From NCBI RefSeq assembly GCF_000472965.1, contig NZ_AXAU01000009.1:1-64000 (forward strand): a DNA stretch of 64,000 bases, in the 5' to 3' direction. The stretch comes from Bradyrhizobium murdochi (GTDB lineage Bacteria > Pseudomonadota > Alphaproteobacteria > Rhizobiales > Xanthobacteraceae). A program made the position numbers and the translations under genes. The notes under the pieces are model-generated. The model was not told the DNA's origin and searched no databases. It worked only from the letters and a program-made list of their open reading frames with translations. Shown here in pieces: positions 26,978 through 33,969 of this stretch; position 1 is the stretch's first letter, and each line of letters starts with the position of its first letter.

Positions 26978-27388
26978 CTGACCGCGGATTTCGCCGCCCG
27001 GATTGGCTGCGGTGTGGATGTTGATGTAGTACCTGCCCGCCACGAGATCTGCGGCCTGCGCATCGGTCAACGTCGCGCTGCCCTCGACCGGGCTCGATGT
27101 CGCATTGGGAATGGCGACAGCGACACCGGCATTCTTGCCAGCTTCTGCGGGCCCGTGGAAATGAGCGGCGGTGGCAGGGCCGGACAGGCCGGAATAGGAG
27201 AGCTTCCAGCTCAGCTTCTTGCTGGCGGGATCGTAGTCGATGTCGGCGGTACCCTTCGCCGCGCTTGTGTTGGGCGGCACCTGGGTCTTGCCGTCGAGTG
27301 TCGCCTTCATCTTGTCGGCAGACGCGGGTCCGGAAAAAGCAATCGCTGCCCCCAACGCAAGCGTGACAAGCATGGTCTTGTTCGACAT
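26966..27388 (-). CDS. Secreted CHRD-domain protein
   Basis: This 140-residue protein has a signal peptide (to about ASA at residue 24) followed by one CHRD domain. The domain is recognised from ATLDGKTQVPPNTSAAKGTA, LSWKLSYSGLSGPATAAHFHGPA and YYINIHTAANPGGEIRGQV. CHRD domains are named after chordin; their bacterial function is unknown and a metal or ligand role of the conserved histidines is only a guess. GGGAGGA lies five bases before the ATG at 27388; a longer in-frame start adds eight residues without a ribosome site. The 3' end is part of an unusual triple repeat. Confidence 0.88.
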   Translation of the reverse strand: MSNKTMLVTLALGAAIAFSGPASADKMKATLDGKTQVPPNTSAAKGTADIDYDPASKKLSWKLSYSGLSGPATAAHFHGPAEAGKNAGVAVAIPNATSSPVEGSATLTDAQAADLVAGRYYINIHTAANPGGEIRGQVTK

Positions 27389-27557
27389 GGTGTTCCTCCC
27401 TGTGGACGTCAAAACGGCGATGTCAGCCTCAAAACAACGCCTTTGCGAATTTATTCCCGAAACGCAGACAAAGGCTCGAAATTTCGCAGAAGCCTATGGC
27501 GCAAAGTGCGTCCATACTGGTTGTTGAGTTTGGGACTCCCTGACAACGGATCAGTGA

Positions 27558-28487
27558 ATGCTGCGACGAATTCTCCTTGGCTTGATTTTGGCTGGCGTCG
27601 CCGGCGCCGGTGTTTTCTGGTGGCTCACGATCCCGGCGGTGGTTGCCCCAGCCTTGCTTCCTCCCCGCACGCCGAACCTTGCCAACGGCGTTGCAACGTT
27701 CAATGCCGGAGGCTGTTCCTCCTGCCATGCCGTTCCCAACCAGCCCGATCGGTTGAAACTGGGCGGCGGGCTCGCAATGCCGTCTCCGTTCGGGACGTTT
27801 TACGTTCCCAACATCTCGTCAGATCCCACCTACGGCATTGGCCGCTGGAGCGAGGCTGATTTCGTGACGGCGGTGCTCAAGGGGACGTCGCCGGACGGCG
27901 AGCATTATTTTCCGGCCTTTCCATATACGTCATACCAGAACGCGAGCGTCGACAACGTGCGCGATCTCTTTGCCTATCTGAAGACGCTTCCAGCGGTGGC
28001 CGGCAAGACGCGCGATCACGACGTGCCGTTTCCATTCAACATCCGCCGCAACATCGGCGTCTGGAAATGGTTGTTCATGGACGGAAAGCCTCACATAGCC
28101 GACGCCTCACATTCGGCGTCGTGGAATCGCGGAGCTTACCTCGTCAACGGTATGGGCCATTGCGCCGAGTGCCACAGCCCGCGCAATTTCCTCGGCGGCA
28201 TCGTCGAAGCGCAACGCTTCGCAGGCGGGCCTAACCCGGAAGGAGAGGGCTGGGTACCCAACATCACCCAGAAAAGATTGGAGGAGTGGAGCGCGAAGGA
28301 TATCGCCTACTTCCTCGAAACCGGGCAAACGCCGGATGGCGACAGCGCCGGCGGATCGATGGTGCGCGTGATCAAGAACACCTCGCAATTGCCGCCGCAA
28401 GATCGCGATGCCATCGCGGAGTATGTCAAGTCGCTGCCGCCGGTCGAAGGACCGCCGCGGCCGAAGAAGGACGCAGAAAAGTCGTGA
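27558..28487 (+). CDS. Membrane-anchored dihaem cytochrome c
   Basis: This 309-residue protein has an N-terminal signal anchor (residues 4-26), then two cytochrome c domains with haem sites CSSCH near residue 54 and CAECH near residue 200. Candidate axial methionines are in LAMPSPFGTFY and GGSMVRVI. The sequence resembles the cytochrome subunits of alcohol and gluconate dehydrogenases, which pass electrons from a periplasmic oxidoreductase to the respiratory chain. No such dehydrogenase is adjacent; the nearest candidate partner is the CoxL-like protein upstream, which is cytoplasmic by type. The C-terminus is a Pro/Lys-rich tail. Confidence 0.88.
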   Translation: MLRRILLGLILAGVAGAGVFWWLTIPAVVAPALLPPRTPNLANGVATFNAGGCSSCHAVPNQPDRLKLGGGLAMPSPFGTFYVPNISSDPTYGIGRWSEADFVTAVLKGTSPDGEHYFPAFPYTSYQNASVDNVRDLFAYLKTLPAVAGKTRDHDVPFPFNIRRNIGVWKWLFMDGKPHIADASHSASWNRGAYLVNGMGHCAECHSPRNFLGGIVEAQRFAGGPNPEGEGWVPNITQKRLEEWSAKDIAYFLETGQTPDGDSAGGSMVRVIKNTSQLPPQDRDAIAEYVKSLPPVEGPPRPKKDAEKS

Positions 28488-28508
28488 CAGAAATAGCTTC
28501 GCGCGCCG

Positions 28509-29303
28509 TCAAGGCGTAATGGCCGCGGGGATCGGTTGTCGCGGTTCCGGCAGGGTGGGCACGATCGTCAATGGCTTGCGCGGCACGGGCGCGGCAGTCT
28601 TGGTCCGTTTCAAATCCGCGGCACGTTTGGCCGACGCAATGTCGGCGAACGAGCGATCGGAATCACCCATCTGGTACAGCACGACGCCGCGATCGAAATA
28701 GGCGGTTGCGAAGCGCGGATAATATTGAACGCCCAAATTGTACGTGGCGAACGCCGGGACAGGCTCGAAGCGGCCGATGGGGGCCGCGCCCGATTCCTTG
28801 GCCGCGGGTACTGCGGAGGCGAGCGCGACCGCTCCGCCGGTCAAACCCTCTCCACCGGGCTGGATGCGCGGTTCGTCCTGCGCCGGAGCGTCGGCCTGCA
28901 TGGCCGCAACTTGCTGCACGCCGCGGCTGTCCTCCGGCATTTCTGCGGCGCCCGGTGGTTTTGAAAACAATCCGAACACGGTGTAGCCGCCGACCAGCAC
29001 CGCGGAAATGATCGTTGCCGCCATCGTATTGGAGGCGACCTTTCGTACGGTCTCGTATGTCTGGACCGCCTTCGTGGCAGGCGGCTGCAGCGCAATGGCG
29101 AGCAACTGATCGTAGGTCGCGCGCTGCTCGGTGTCGGTCAGGATGTCATAGGCGCGCATGAGTTCCCGGAACCTCAGCGCGGCCTCGGGATTGTCGGGAT
29201 TGATATCGGGATGGGTCGCCTTCGCGGCCTTGCGGAATGCCTTCCGCAACTCCTCGGCGTCATCACTCGGAAGCGCTCCGAGCAAATCGTACAGCGTCCC
29301 CAT
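28509..29303 (-). CDS. Membrane J-domain protein with C-terminal TPR-like segment
   Basis: This 264-residue protein starts with a J-domain (residues 3-68) with the DnaK-stimulating HPD at 31-33. One membrane helix follows at about 94-113, then a Pro/Ala-rich linker, and a short helical segment (FATAYFDRGVVLYQMGDSDRSFADI region) that resembles a single tetratricopeptide unit with NLGVQYYPRFATAY before it. The zinc-finger and substrate domains of DnaJ are absent. With the J-domain on the cytoplasmic side, it could recruit DnaK to the membrane. The last residues are Pro/Arg-rich. It converges with the dihaem cytochrome gene at a 21-base gap. Confidence 0.82.
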   Translation of the reverse strand: MGTLYDLLGALPSDDAEELRKAFRKAAKATHPDINPDNPEAALRFRELMRAYDILTDTEQRATYDQLLAIALQPPATKAVQTYETVRKVASNTMAATIISAVLVGGYTVFGLFSKPPGAAEMPEDSRGVQQVAAMQADAPAQDEPRIQPGGEGLTGGAVALASAVPAAKESGAAPIGRFEPVPAFATYNLGVQYYPRFATAYFDRGVVLYQMGDSDRSFADIASAKRAADLKRTKTAAPVPRKPLTIVPTLPEPRQPIPAAITP

Positions 29304-29425
29304 GGTGGTACTCGCGACCGTTTCCCCCTCGGACCGTCCCCGCCGCGGAACTTCCGATTGACGACGCCCTAGATAATCAAAAATATCAAGGCGATAGCAT
29401 GATCCCCTTATGGCAAAAGCATGCC

Positions 29426-29446
29426 ATGGTTAACGTCGTTAACCAT
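29426..29446. promoter_or_regulatory. Perfect palindrome upstream of the J-domain gene (candidate operator)
   Basis: ATGGTTAAC and GTTAACCAT are exact 9-bp inverted copies around GTC. The site lies 123 bases upstream of the J-domain gene start. It does not fit the CtrA spacing, because only five bases separate the two TTAA cores. Confidence 0.5.
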
Positions 29447-29552
29447 CCGTTGCGGTCAGGGCGCTCAATTGGCGTGGCAGGCGGGCAGGGCAGGCAGCCC
29501 CTCCATCACAGGCGGGCCTACGGCCGCGCCGGGGACGCGGTCTTAAGTGTGC

Positions 29553-29798
29553 CTAACCCGCGCCGAACGCCTTGAAGGTGATGATGGTGTGGGTGTCCTG
29601 GATACCCGGAATCACCTGCACCCTCTCGTTGACGAAATGGCCGATGTCGGTGTCCTTATCGACGTAGAACTTGACCAGCAGATCGTAGTCACCGGCAGTG
29701 GAATAGATCTCCGAGGCGATCTCGGCCTCCGCGAGCGCATTGGCGACGGCATAGGATTGGCCGAGTTTACACTTGAACTGGACAAAGAAGGGAACCAT
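29553..29798 (-). CDS. Stand-alone Lrp/AsnC ligand-binding (RAM) domain protein
   Basis: This 81-residue protein is a single RAM domain. FFVQFKCKLGQSYAVANAL, the TAGDYDLLVKFYVD strand-turn and GIQDTHTIITFKAF match the C-terminal effector-binding half of Lrp/AsnC regulators. The DNA-binding helix-turn-helix is absent. Such short proteins assemble into rings that bind small molecules. The ATG at 29798 is preceded by GA-rich sequence; longer in-frame starts have no similarity. Its ligand is unknown. Confidence 0.85.
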   Translation of the reverse strand: MVPFFVQFKCKLGQSYAVANALAEAEIASEIYSTAGDYDLLVKFYVDKDTDIGHFVNERVQVIPGIQDTHTIITFKAFGAG

Positions 29799-29931
29799 CG
29801 CTGTCGTCTCCCGAATTGGTTGGTCCCAATAGGCCAAAAACCGCCGATAATGGCAAGCCAGCTTGCTGCCCATGCCGTGGCGCGGTAGGAGATTCCATGG
29901 CCTTCGACATACGACTTGCACGAGGCTTGCG

Positions 29932-30732
29932 ATGACGGCGCCGATCGCGCTGACCATCGCCGGCTCCGATTCCTCCGGCGGCGCCGGTATCCAGGCCGAC
30001 CTGAAGACGTTTGCCGCGCTCGGCGTCTACGGCGCCTCCGTGATCACGGCGCTGACCGCACAGAATACCGAGGGCGTCAGCGGCATCCATCAGGTGCCGG
30101 CGGAGTTCGTGACCGCGCAGATCGATGCGGTGTTTTCCGATCTCGACGTCGGAGCGGTCAAGATCGGCATGGTGGCGCAGCCATCGATTATCGACGCCAT
30201 CGTCGCCGGCCTCAAGCGCTGGTCGCCGAAGCATGTTGTGCTCGATCCCGTGATGGTCGCAACCTCCGGCGACCGGCTGCTGGCTGCAGAAGCGGTCGAG
30301 TCGCTCAGGACCAAACTCATTCCGGTTGCTTCGGTCATAACGCCCAATTTGCCTGAGGCCGCCGCGCTGCTCGACGAACCGGTGGCTGCGGGTGAGGCCG
30401 CCGTCGAAAGCCAGGGCAGGCGATTGCTTGCCATGGGGTGCAAGGCGGTGCTGATCAAGGGCGGCCACGGGGAGGGCGCCGAGTGCATCGACTATCTGAT
30501 CGGCACGAGCGGCACCATCGCGCTGGCCGCGCCGCGCATTGCGACGAAAAACACCCATGGCACCGGCTGCTCATTGTCCTCGGCGATTGCGGCGGAGCTC
30601 GCGAAGGGCGAAGGCATGGAAACCGCCGTGCGTAACGCCAAGGCGTGGGTTAGCGCTGCGATTGCGGCGGCAGATCGCTTCAGCGTCGGCCGCGGTCACG
30701 GCCCGATCCACCATTTCCATAAGTTTTATTAG
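29932..30732 (+). CDS. thiD: Hydroxymethylpyrimidine/phosphomethylpyrimidine kinase
   Basis: This 266-residue ribokinase-fold enzyme phosphorylates the pyrimidine moiety of thiamine. ALTIAGSDSSGGAGIQADLKTF is at the N-terminus (residues 6-27), followed by SVITALTAQNT, VVLDPVMVATSG, ITPNLPEAAALL, and the anion-hole NTHGTGCSLSSAIA near residue 210. The gene stands alone. No THI box (CTGAGA core) is visible in the 130 bases upstream, so I see no TPP riboswitch. It may act in salvage or partner with thiC/thiE elsewhere. Confidence 0.93.
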   Translation: MTAPIALTIAGSDSSGGAGIQADLKTFAALGVYGASVITALTAQNTEGVSGIHQVPAEFVTAQIDAVFSDLDVGAVKIGMVAQPSIIDAIVAGLKRWSPKHVVLDPVMVATSGDRLLAAEAVESLRTKLIPVASVITPNLPEAAALLDEPVAAGEAAVESQGRRLLAMGCKAVLIKGGHGEGAECIDYLIGTSGTIALAAPRIATKNTHGTGCSLSSAIAAELAKGEGMETAVRNAKAWVSAAIAAADRFSVGRGHGPIHHFHKFY

Positions 30733-30947
30733 CCGTCGTCCCTACGAACGCGCCGCGGCTCATCCGTTGAATTACGGGAATAGCTAACGTCCAGGACAAT
30801 TGAACCTGGTGGTGATGGGATCCTGCGCGCAAGCATGGACAACATCGAGATGTTGCCTCTCCAATGTCGCTTGCCTGTCGCATCGCGCTGCTATCCGCGA
30901 GTCTAAGGGCGCGGCATTGATTCTCGTGGGGTTATCGGTCGCGTGAA

Positions 30948-30978
30948 CAGTCATCGCCCTGTCACAGAAATCTGTCAG
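30948..30978 (+). promoter_or_regulatory. Candidate PHO box upstream of plcP-agt
   Basis: CAGTCAT (30948-30954) and CTGTCAC (30959-30965) are direct repeats spaced 11 bases start to start, the PhoB pattern CTGTCAT-N4-CTGTCAC with one mismatch. A further CTGTCAG starts at 30972. The linker CGCC is GC-rich, unlike the usual AT-rich one, and no clear -10 hexamer is seen between the box and the start codon at 30988, which is unusually near. Confidence 0.5.
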
Positions 30979-30987
30979 GGGACAGGC

Positions 30988-31800
30988 ATGGGTAGTGACT
31001 CCTTGAGTGAAGAGAGCCCCGAACGGCGCTTTCGTACCTTGTTTATCTCCGACGTCCATCTCGGAGCCCGCGGCTCGCAAGCCGACCGTTTGCTGGACTT
31101 CCTCAAAGGCCACGACGCCGACACCATCTATCTCGTCGGCGACATCGTCGATGGCTGGGCGCTGAAGTCGAGCTGGTACTGGCCGCAATCGCATAACGAC
31201 TTCGTGCAGAAGATGCTGCGCAAGGCGCGCAAGGGCGCCAAGATCATCTACGTGCCGGGCAATCACGATGAATTCCTGCGCAACTACTACGGCACGCATT
31301 TCGGCGGCATCGACGTGGTGGAGAACACCATCCACACCGGCGTCGACGGCAAGCGCTACCTCATCATCCACGGCGACATCTTCGATCTCGTGGTGCAGAA
31401 CGCGCGCTGGCTCGCTCATCTCGGCGACAAGGCCTACGACTTCGCCATTCAGATGAATCGCCTCGTCAACTTCTTCCGCCGCATGTTCGGTGTGCCCTAT
31501 TGGTCGCTGTCGCAATGGGCGAAGCTGAAGGTGAAGAACGCCGTGAACTACATCGGCGCGTTTGAACAGACGCTGGCCGGCGAGGCGCGACGTCACGGCG
31601 CCGACGGCGTGATCTGCGGCCACATCCATTACGCCACCATCCGTGACGAGCACGGCATCCGCTACATGAATTGCGGCGACTGGGTGGAAAGCTGCACCGC
31701 GCTGGTCGAGCACGAGGACGGCCGGTTCGAGATTATCACCTGGACCGATCCGGTGCGAAGGGCGGCGCCCGTTCCCCGCGTCGCGGCGCGCGCCGCATGA
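30988..31800 (+). CDS. plcP: Metallophosphoesterase of the LpxH-like/PlcP group, probable phospholipase C
   Basis: This 270-residue protein has the full calcineurin-like metal site: ISDVHLGA, VGDIVDGW, GNHDE, HGD and CGHIHYA. It is often named UDP-2,3-diacylglucosamine diphosphatase, but it resembles PlcP of Sinorhizobium meliloti, a phospholipase C that cuts membrane phospholipids to diacylglycerol under phosphate shortage. The next gene overlaps by four bases (ATGA) and encodes a glycosyltransferase that can use the diacylglycerol, and a PHO-box-like repeat lies upstream; both support PlcP over LpxH. ATG 30988 is chosen for its AGGGG site; a GTG at 30943 would put the PHO box in the coding region. 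Confidence 0.82.
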   Translation: MGSDSLSEESPERRFRTLFISDVHLGARGSQADRLLDFLKGHDADTIYLVGDIVDGWALKSSWYWPQSHNDFVQKMLRKARKGAKIIYVPGNHDEFLRNYYGTHFGGIDVVENTIHTGVDGKRYLIIHGDIFDLVVQNARWLAHLGDKAYDFAIQMNRLVNFFRRMFGVPYWSLSQWAKLKVKNAVNYIGAFEQTLAGEARRHGADGVICGHIHYATIRDEHGIRYMNCGDWVESCTALVEHEDGRFEIITWTDPVRRAAPVPRVAARAA

Positions 31801-32855
31801 CGCGTATCCTGGTCGCGACCGATGCGTGGCATCCCCAGGTCAACGGGGTAGTACGCACGCTGACCGCGATGACGGAGGCGGCCACGGGGCTTGGCGTCGA
31901 GGTGAGTTTTCTGACGCCGCAATCGTTTCGCACCTTTGCGATGCCGAGCTATCCGGACCTGCGGCTGGCTCTGCCGCTTCCCGGCAAGATCGCGCAACTG
32001 ATCGAAGCGGCAAGGCCCGACAGCATACATATCGCGACCGAGGGGCCAATCGGGCTGTTGGTGCGGCGCTATTGCCGCAAGCGCGGCTTGCCATTCACCA
32101 CGAGCTTTCACACCCGGTTTCCGGAATATGTTTCGGCGCGCTCGCCGATTCCGGAATCCTGGGTCTGGTGGGCGCTGCGTACCTTCCACCGGCCGAGCCG
32201 GGCAGTGATGGCGGCGACGCCGGCGCTGGCGGCTGAGCTGCGCCTGCGTGGCTTTCGTAACGTGGTGCTGTGGTCGCGCGGCGTCGATACCTCGCTGTTC
32301 CATCCGCGCAGCGCCGATCTCTGCCTGCCGACGCCGGTATATCTCAGCGTCGGCCGTGTCGCGGTAGAGAAGAATCTCGAAGCCTTCCTCGATCTCGATC
32401 TGCCCGGCACCAAGCTCGTCGTCGGCGATGGGCCGGCCCGGATGGCGCTGGAGCGCAAATATCCTAACGCCGTGTTCCTCGGCGCGCGGCATGGCGAGGA
32501 ACTTGCCGAAATCTATGCGGCGGCCGATGTTTTTGTCTTTCCCAGCAAGACCGACACGTTTGGCTTGGTGCTGCTGGAAGCGCTGGCCAGCGGCCTGCCG
32601 GTTGCGGCTTTTCCAGTCAATGGTCCCCGCGACGTGATCGGCTCGGCGCCGGTTGGCGTGCTGAACGAGGATTTGCGCACCGCCTGCCTGGAGGCGCTAC
32701 AGATTTCGCGGAAAGAATGCGTGGAATTTGCCGCCGCCCATACCTGGCAGGCCTCGGCGCGGGTTTTTGTCCATCATGCTCTCAATCTTGGTCCTCTGCA
32801 GCCGGAAGGCGAGCTGGCCGAATTTGTGGCCGAGGACCCGCATTTCGCCGCCTGA
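31797..32855 (+). CDS. agt: Glycosyltransferase family 4, probable diacylglycerol glycosyltransferase (Agt-like)
   Basis: This 352-residue GT-B enzyme has ATDAWHPQVNGVVRTL at the N-terminus, FTTSFHTRFPEYVSAR, WSRGVDTSLFHP, SVGRVAVEKNLEAFLDL and the donor site SKTDTFGLVLLEALASGLPVAAFPV. Close relatives are annotated as GDP-mannose-dependent mannosyltransferases, and the group includes Agt, which glycosylates diacylglycerol with glucose or glucuronic acid in Agrobacterium. Its ATG overlaps the plcP stop, which indicates strict co-translation. The plcP-agt pair replaces phospholipid by phosphorus-free glycolipid in phosphate-starved alphaproteobacteria. The donor sugar cannot be read from the sequence. 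Confidence 0.82.
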   Translation: MTRILVATDAWHPQVNGVVRTLTAMTEAATGLGVEVSFLTPQSFRTFAMPSYPDLRLALPLPGKIAQLIEAARPDSIHIATEGPIGLLVRRYCRKRGLPFTTSFHTRFPEYVSARSPIPESWVWWALRTFHRPSRAVMAATPALAAELRLRGFRNVVLWSRGVDTSLFHPRSADLCLPTPVYLSVGRVAVEKNLEAFLDLDLPGTKLVVGDGPARMALERKYPNAVFLGARHGEELAEIYAAADVFVFPSKTDTFGLVLLEALASGLPVAAFPVNGPRDVIGSAPVGVLNEDLRTACLEALQISRKECVEFAAAHTWQASARVFVHHALNLGPLQPEGELAEFVAEDPHFAA

Positions 32856-32908
32856 TATCACCTGAATCTGTATTGCCCGCCGGTCCGCTTGCGCGATACA
32901 AAGTGCGC

Positions 32909-33898
32909 ATGACGGAAAAGGCCTCAACGGCACCGGTCGGTGCTGCAGATATCGATGCGGCGGCGCGAGTAGTTGGCCCGTTCGCGGTGCGGACGCCGCT
33001 GTTGTCGTTCCCCGTTCTCAACGAGCGCGTCGGCACCAAGGTCTTTCTGAAGCCCGAAATGCTGCAGCGGACCGGATCGTTCAAGTTCCGCGGCGCCTTC
33101 AACAAACTGGCCTCGATCCCGCAGGACAAGCGCGGCGGCGGGGTGGTCGCATTCTCTTCCGGCAACCACGCCCAGGGCGTGGCGGCGGCGGCGCAGATCC
33201 TCAACATGCAGGCCACCATCGTGATGCCGGCGGACTCGCCTATCACCAAGCGCGAGCGCACCAAGGGCTATGGCGCGGAGGTGGTGCTCTACGACCGCGA
33301 CAAGGAAGACCGCGAAGCGATCGCCAACGGCATCGCCGGCAAACGCGGTGCGACGCTGGTACGGCCCTATGACGATCCCTTCGTCATTGCAGGGCAGGGC
33401 ACTGCAGGCCGCGAAATCGCCGAGGATATGACAGCGCTCGGGCTCGTGCCCGATATCGTGGTAGCGCCGGCCTCCGGCGGCGGGCTGATCGCCGGTGTTG
33501 CGACGGCCGTGAAGGCAAAATTTCCGCAGGCGCAGGTGATCGTCGCCGAGCCCAAGGACTATGACGATCACGGCCTGTCGCTCCGCGCCGGCCACCGCGA
33601 GGCCCATCACGCCGCCGGCCGCACCATCTGCGATGCTCTGATGGCGGCGATGCCGGGCGAACTCACCTTTTCGATCAACAGCAAGCTGCTCGCAAACGGC
33701 GTGACCGCATCCGACGAGGAGGTCGGCGCGGCGGTGGCCTATGCCTATCGTGAACTGAAGCTGGTGGTCGAGCCCGGCGGAGCTGTCGGCCTCGCCGCAC
33801 TGTTGGCCGGCCGCATCGATGCCAGGGGAAAGAACGTCGTCATCGTACTTTCCGGCGGCAATGTCGACGCGGACCTGTTCGCCAAACTGGTTGCCTGA
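32909..33898 (+). CDS. Threonine/serine dehydratase family PLP enzyme
   Basis: This 329-residue fold type II PLP enzyme has the lysine motif SFKFRGAFNKL near residue 57, the phosphate-contacting SSGNHAQG, PASGGGLIAG, and SGGNVDADLF near the C-terminus. It matches catabolic threonine dehydratases and serine racemases of about 320-330 residues, and lacks the ACT regulatory domain of biosynthetic IlvA. The likely reaction is deamination of threonine or serine to the 2-oxoacid; racemase or hydroxyaspartate dehydratase activity cannot be excluded. It starts 53 bases after the agt stop and could be read through from it. A strong terminator follows. Confidence 0.88.
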   Translation: MTEKASTAPVGAADIDAAARVVGPFAVRTPLLSFPVLNERVGTKVFLKPEMLQRTGSFKFRGAFNKLASIPQDKRGGGVVAFSSGNHAQGVAAAAQILNMQATIVMPADSPITKRERTKGYGAEVVLYDRDKEDREAIANGIAGKRGATLVRPYDDPFVIAGQGTAGREIAEDMTALGLVPDIVVAPASGGGLIAGVATAVKAKFPQAQVIVAEPKDYDDHGLSLRAGHREAHHAAGRTICDALMAAMPGELTFSINSKLLANGVTASDEEVGAAVAYAYRELKLVVEPGGAVGLAALLAGRIDARGKNVVIVLSGGNVDADLFAKLVA

Positions 33899-33916
33899 TC
33901 ATCACGTCTTAAACGG

Positions 33917-33950
33917 AAGCGGGCAGAGCATGTGCTCTGCCCGCTTTTTT
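33917..33950. terminator. Rho-independent terminator after the dehydratase gene
   Basis: Perfect 14-bp arms (AAGCGGGCAGAGCA and TGCTCTGCCCGCTT) with a TG loop are followed by a T-run. The AA at the left arm and convergent gene order allow partial use from both sides. Confidence 0.92.
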
Positions 33951-33969
33951 GTTGTCCGGAGCTCCTTAT

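Noticed and set aside
29426..29446. The TTAAC palindrome as a CtrA box
   Set aside because: The TTAA cores are separated by five bases, not seven.
29799..29931. A TPP riboswitch before thiD
   Set aside because: No THI-box core (CTGAGA) or matching stems are visible in this short leader.
30943..30987. GTG 30943 as the plcP start
   Set aside because: It would place the PHO-box repeats in the coding region and has no ribosome site, while ATG 30988 has AGGGG upstream.
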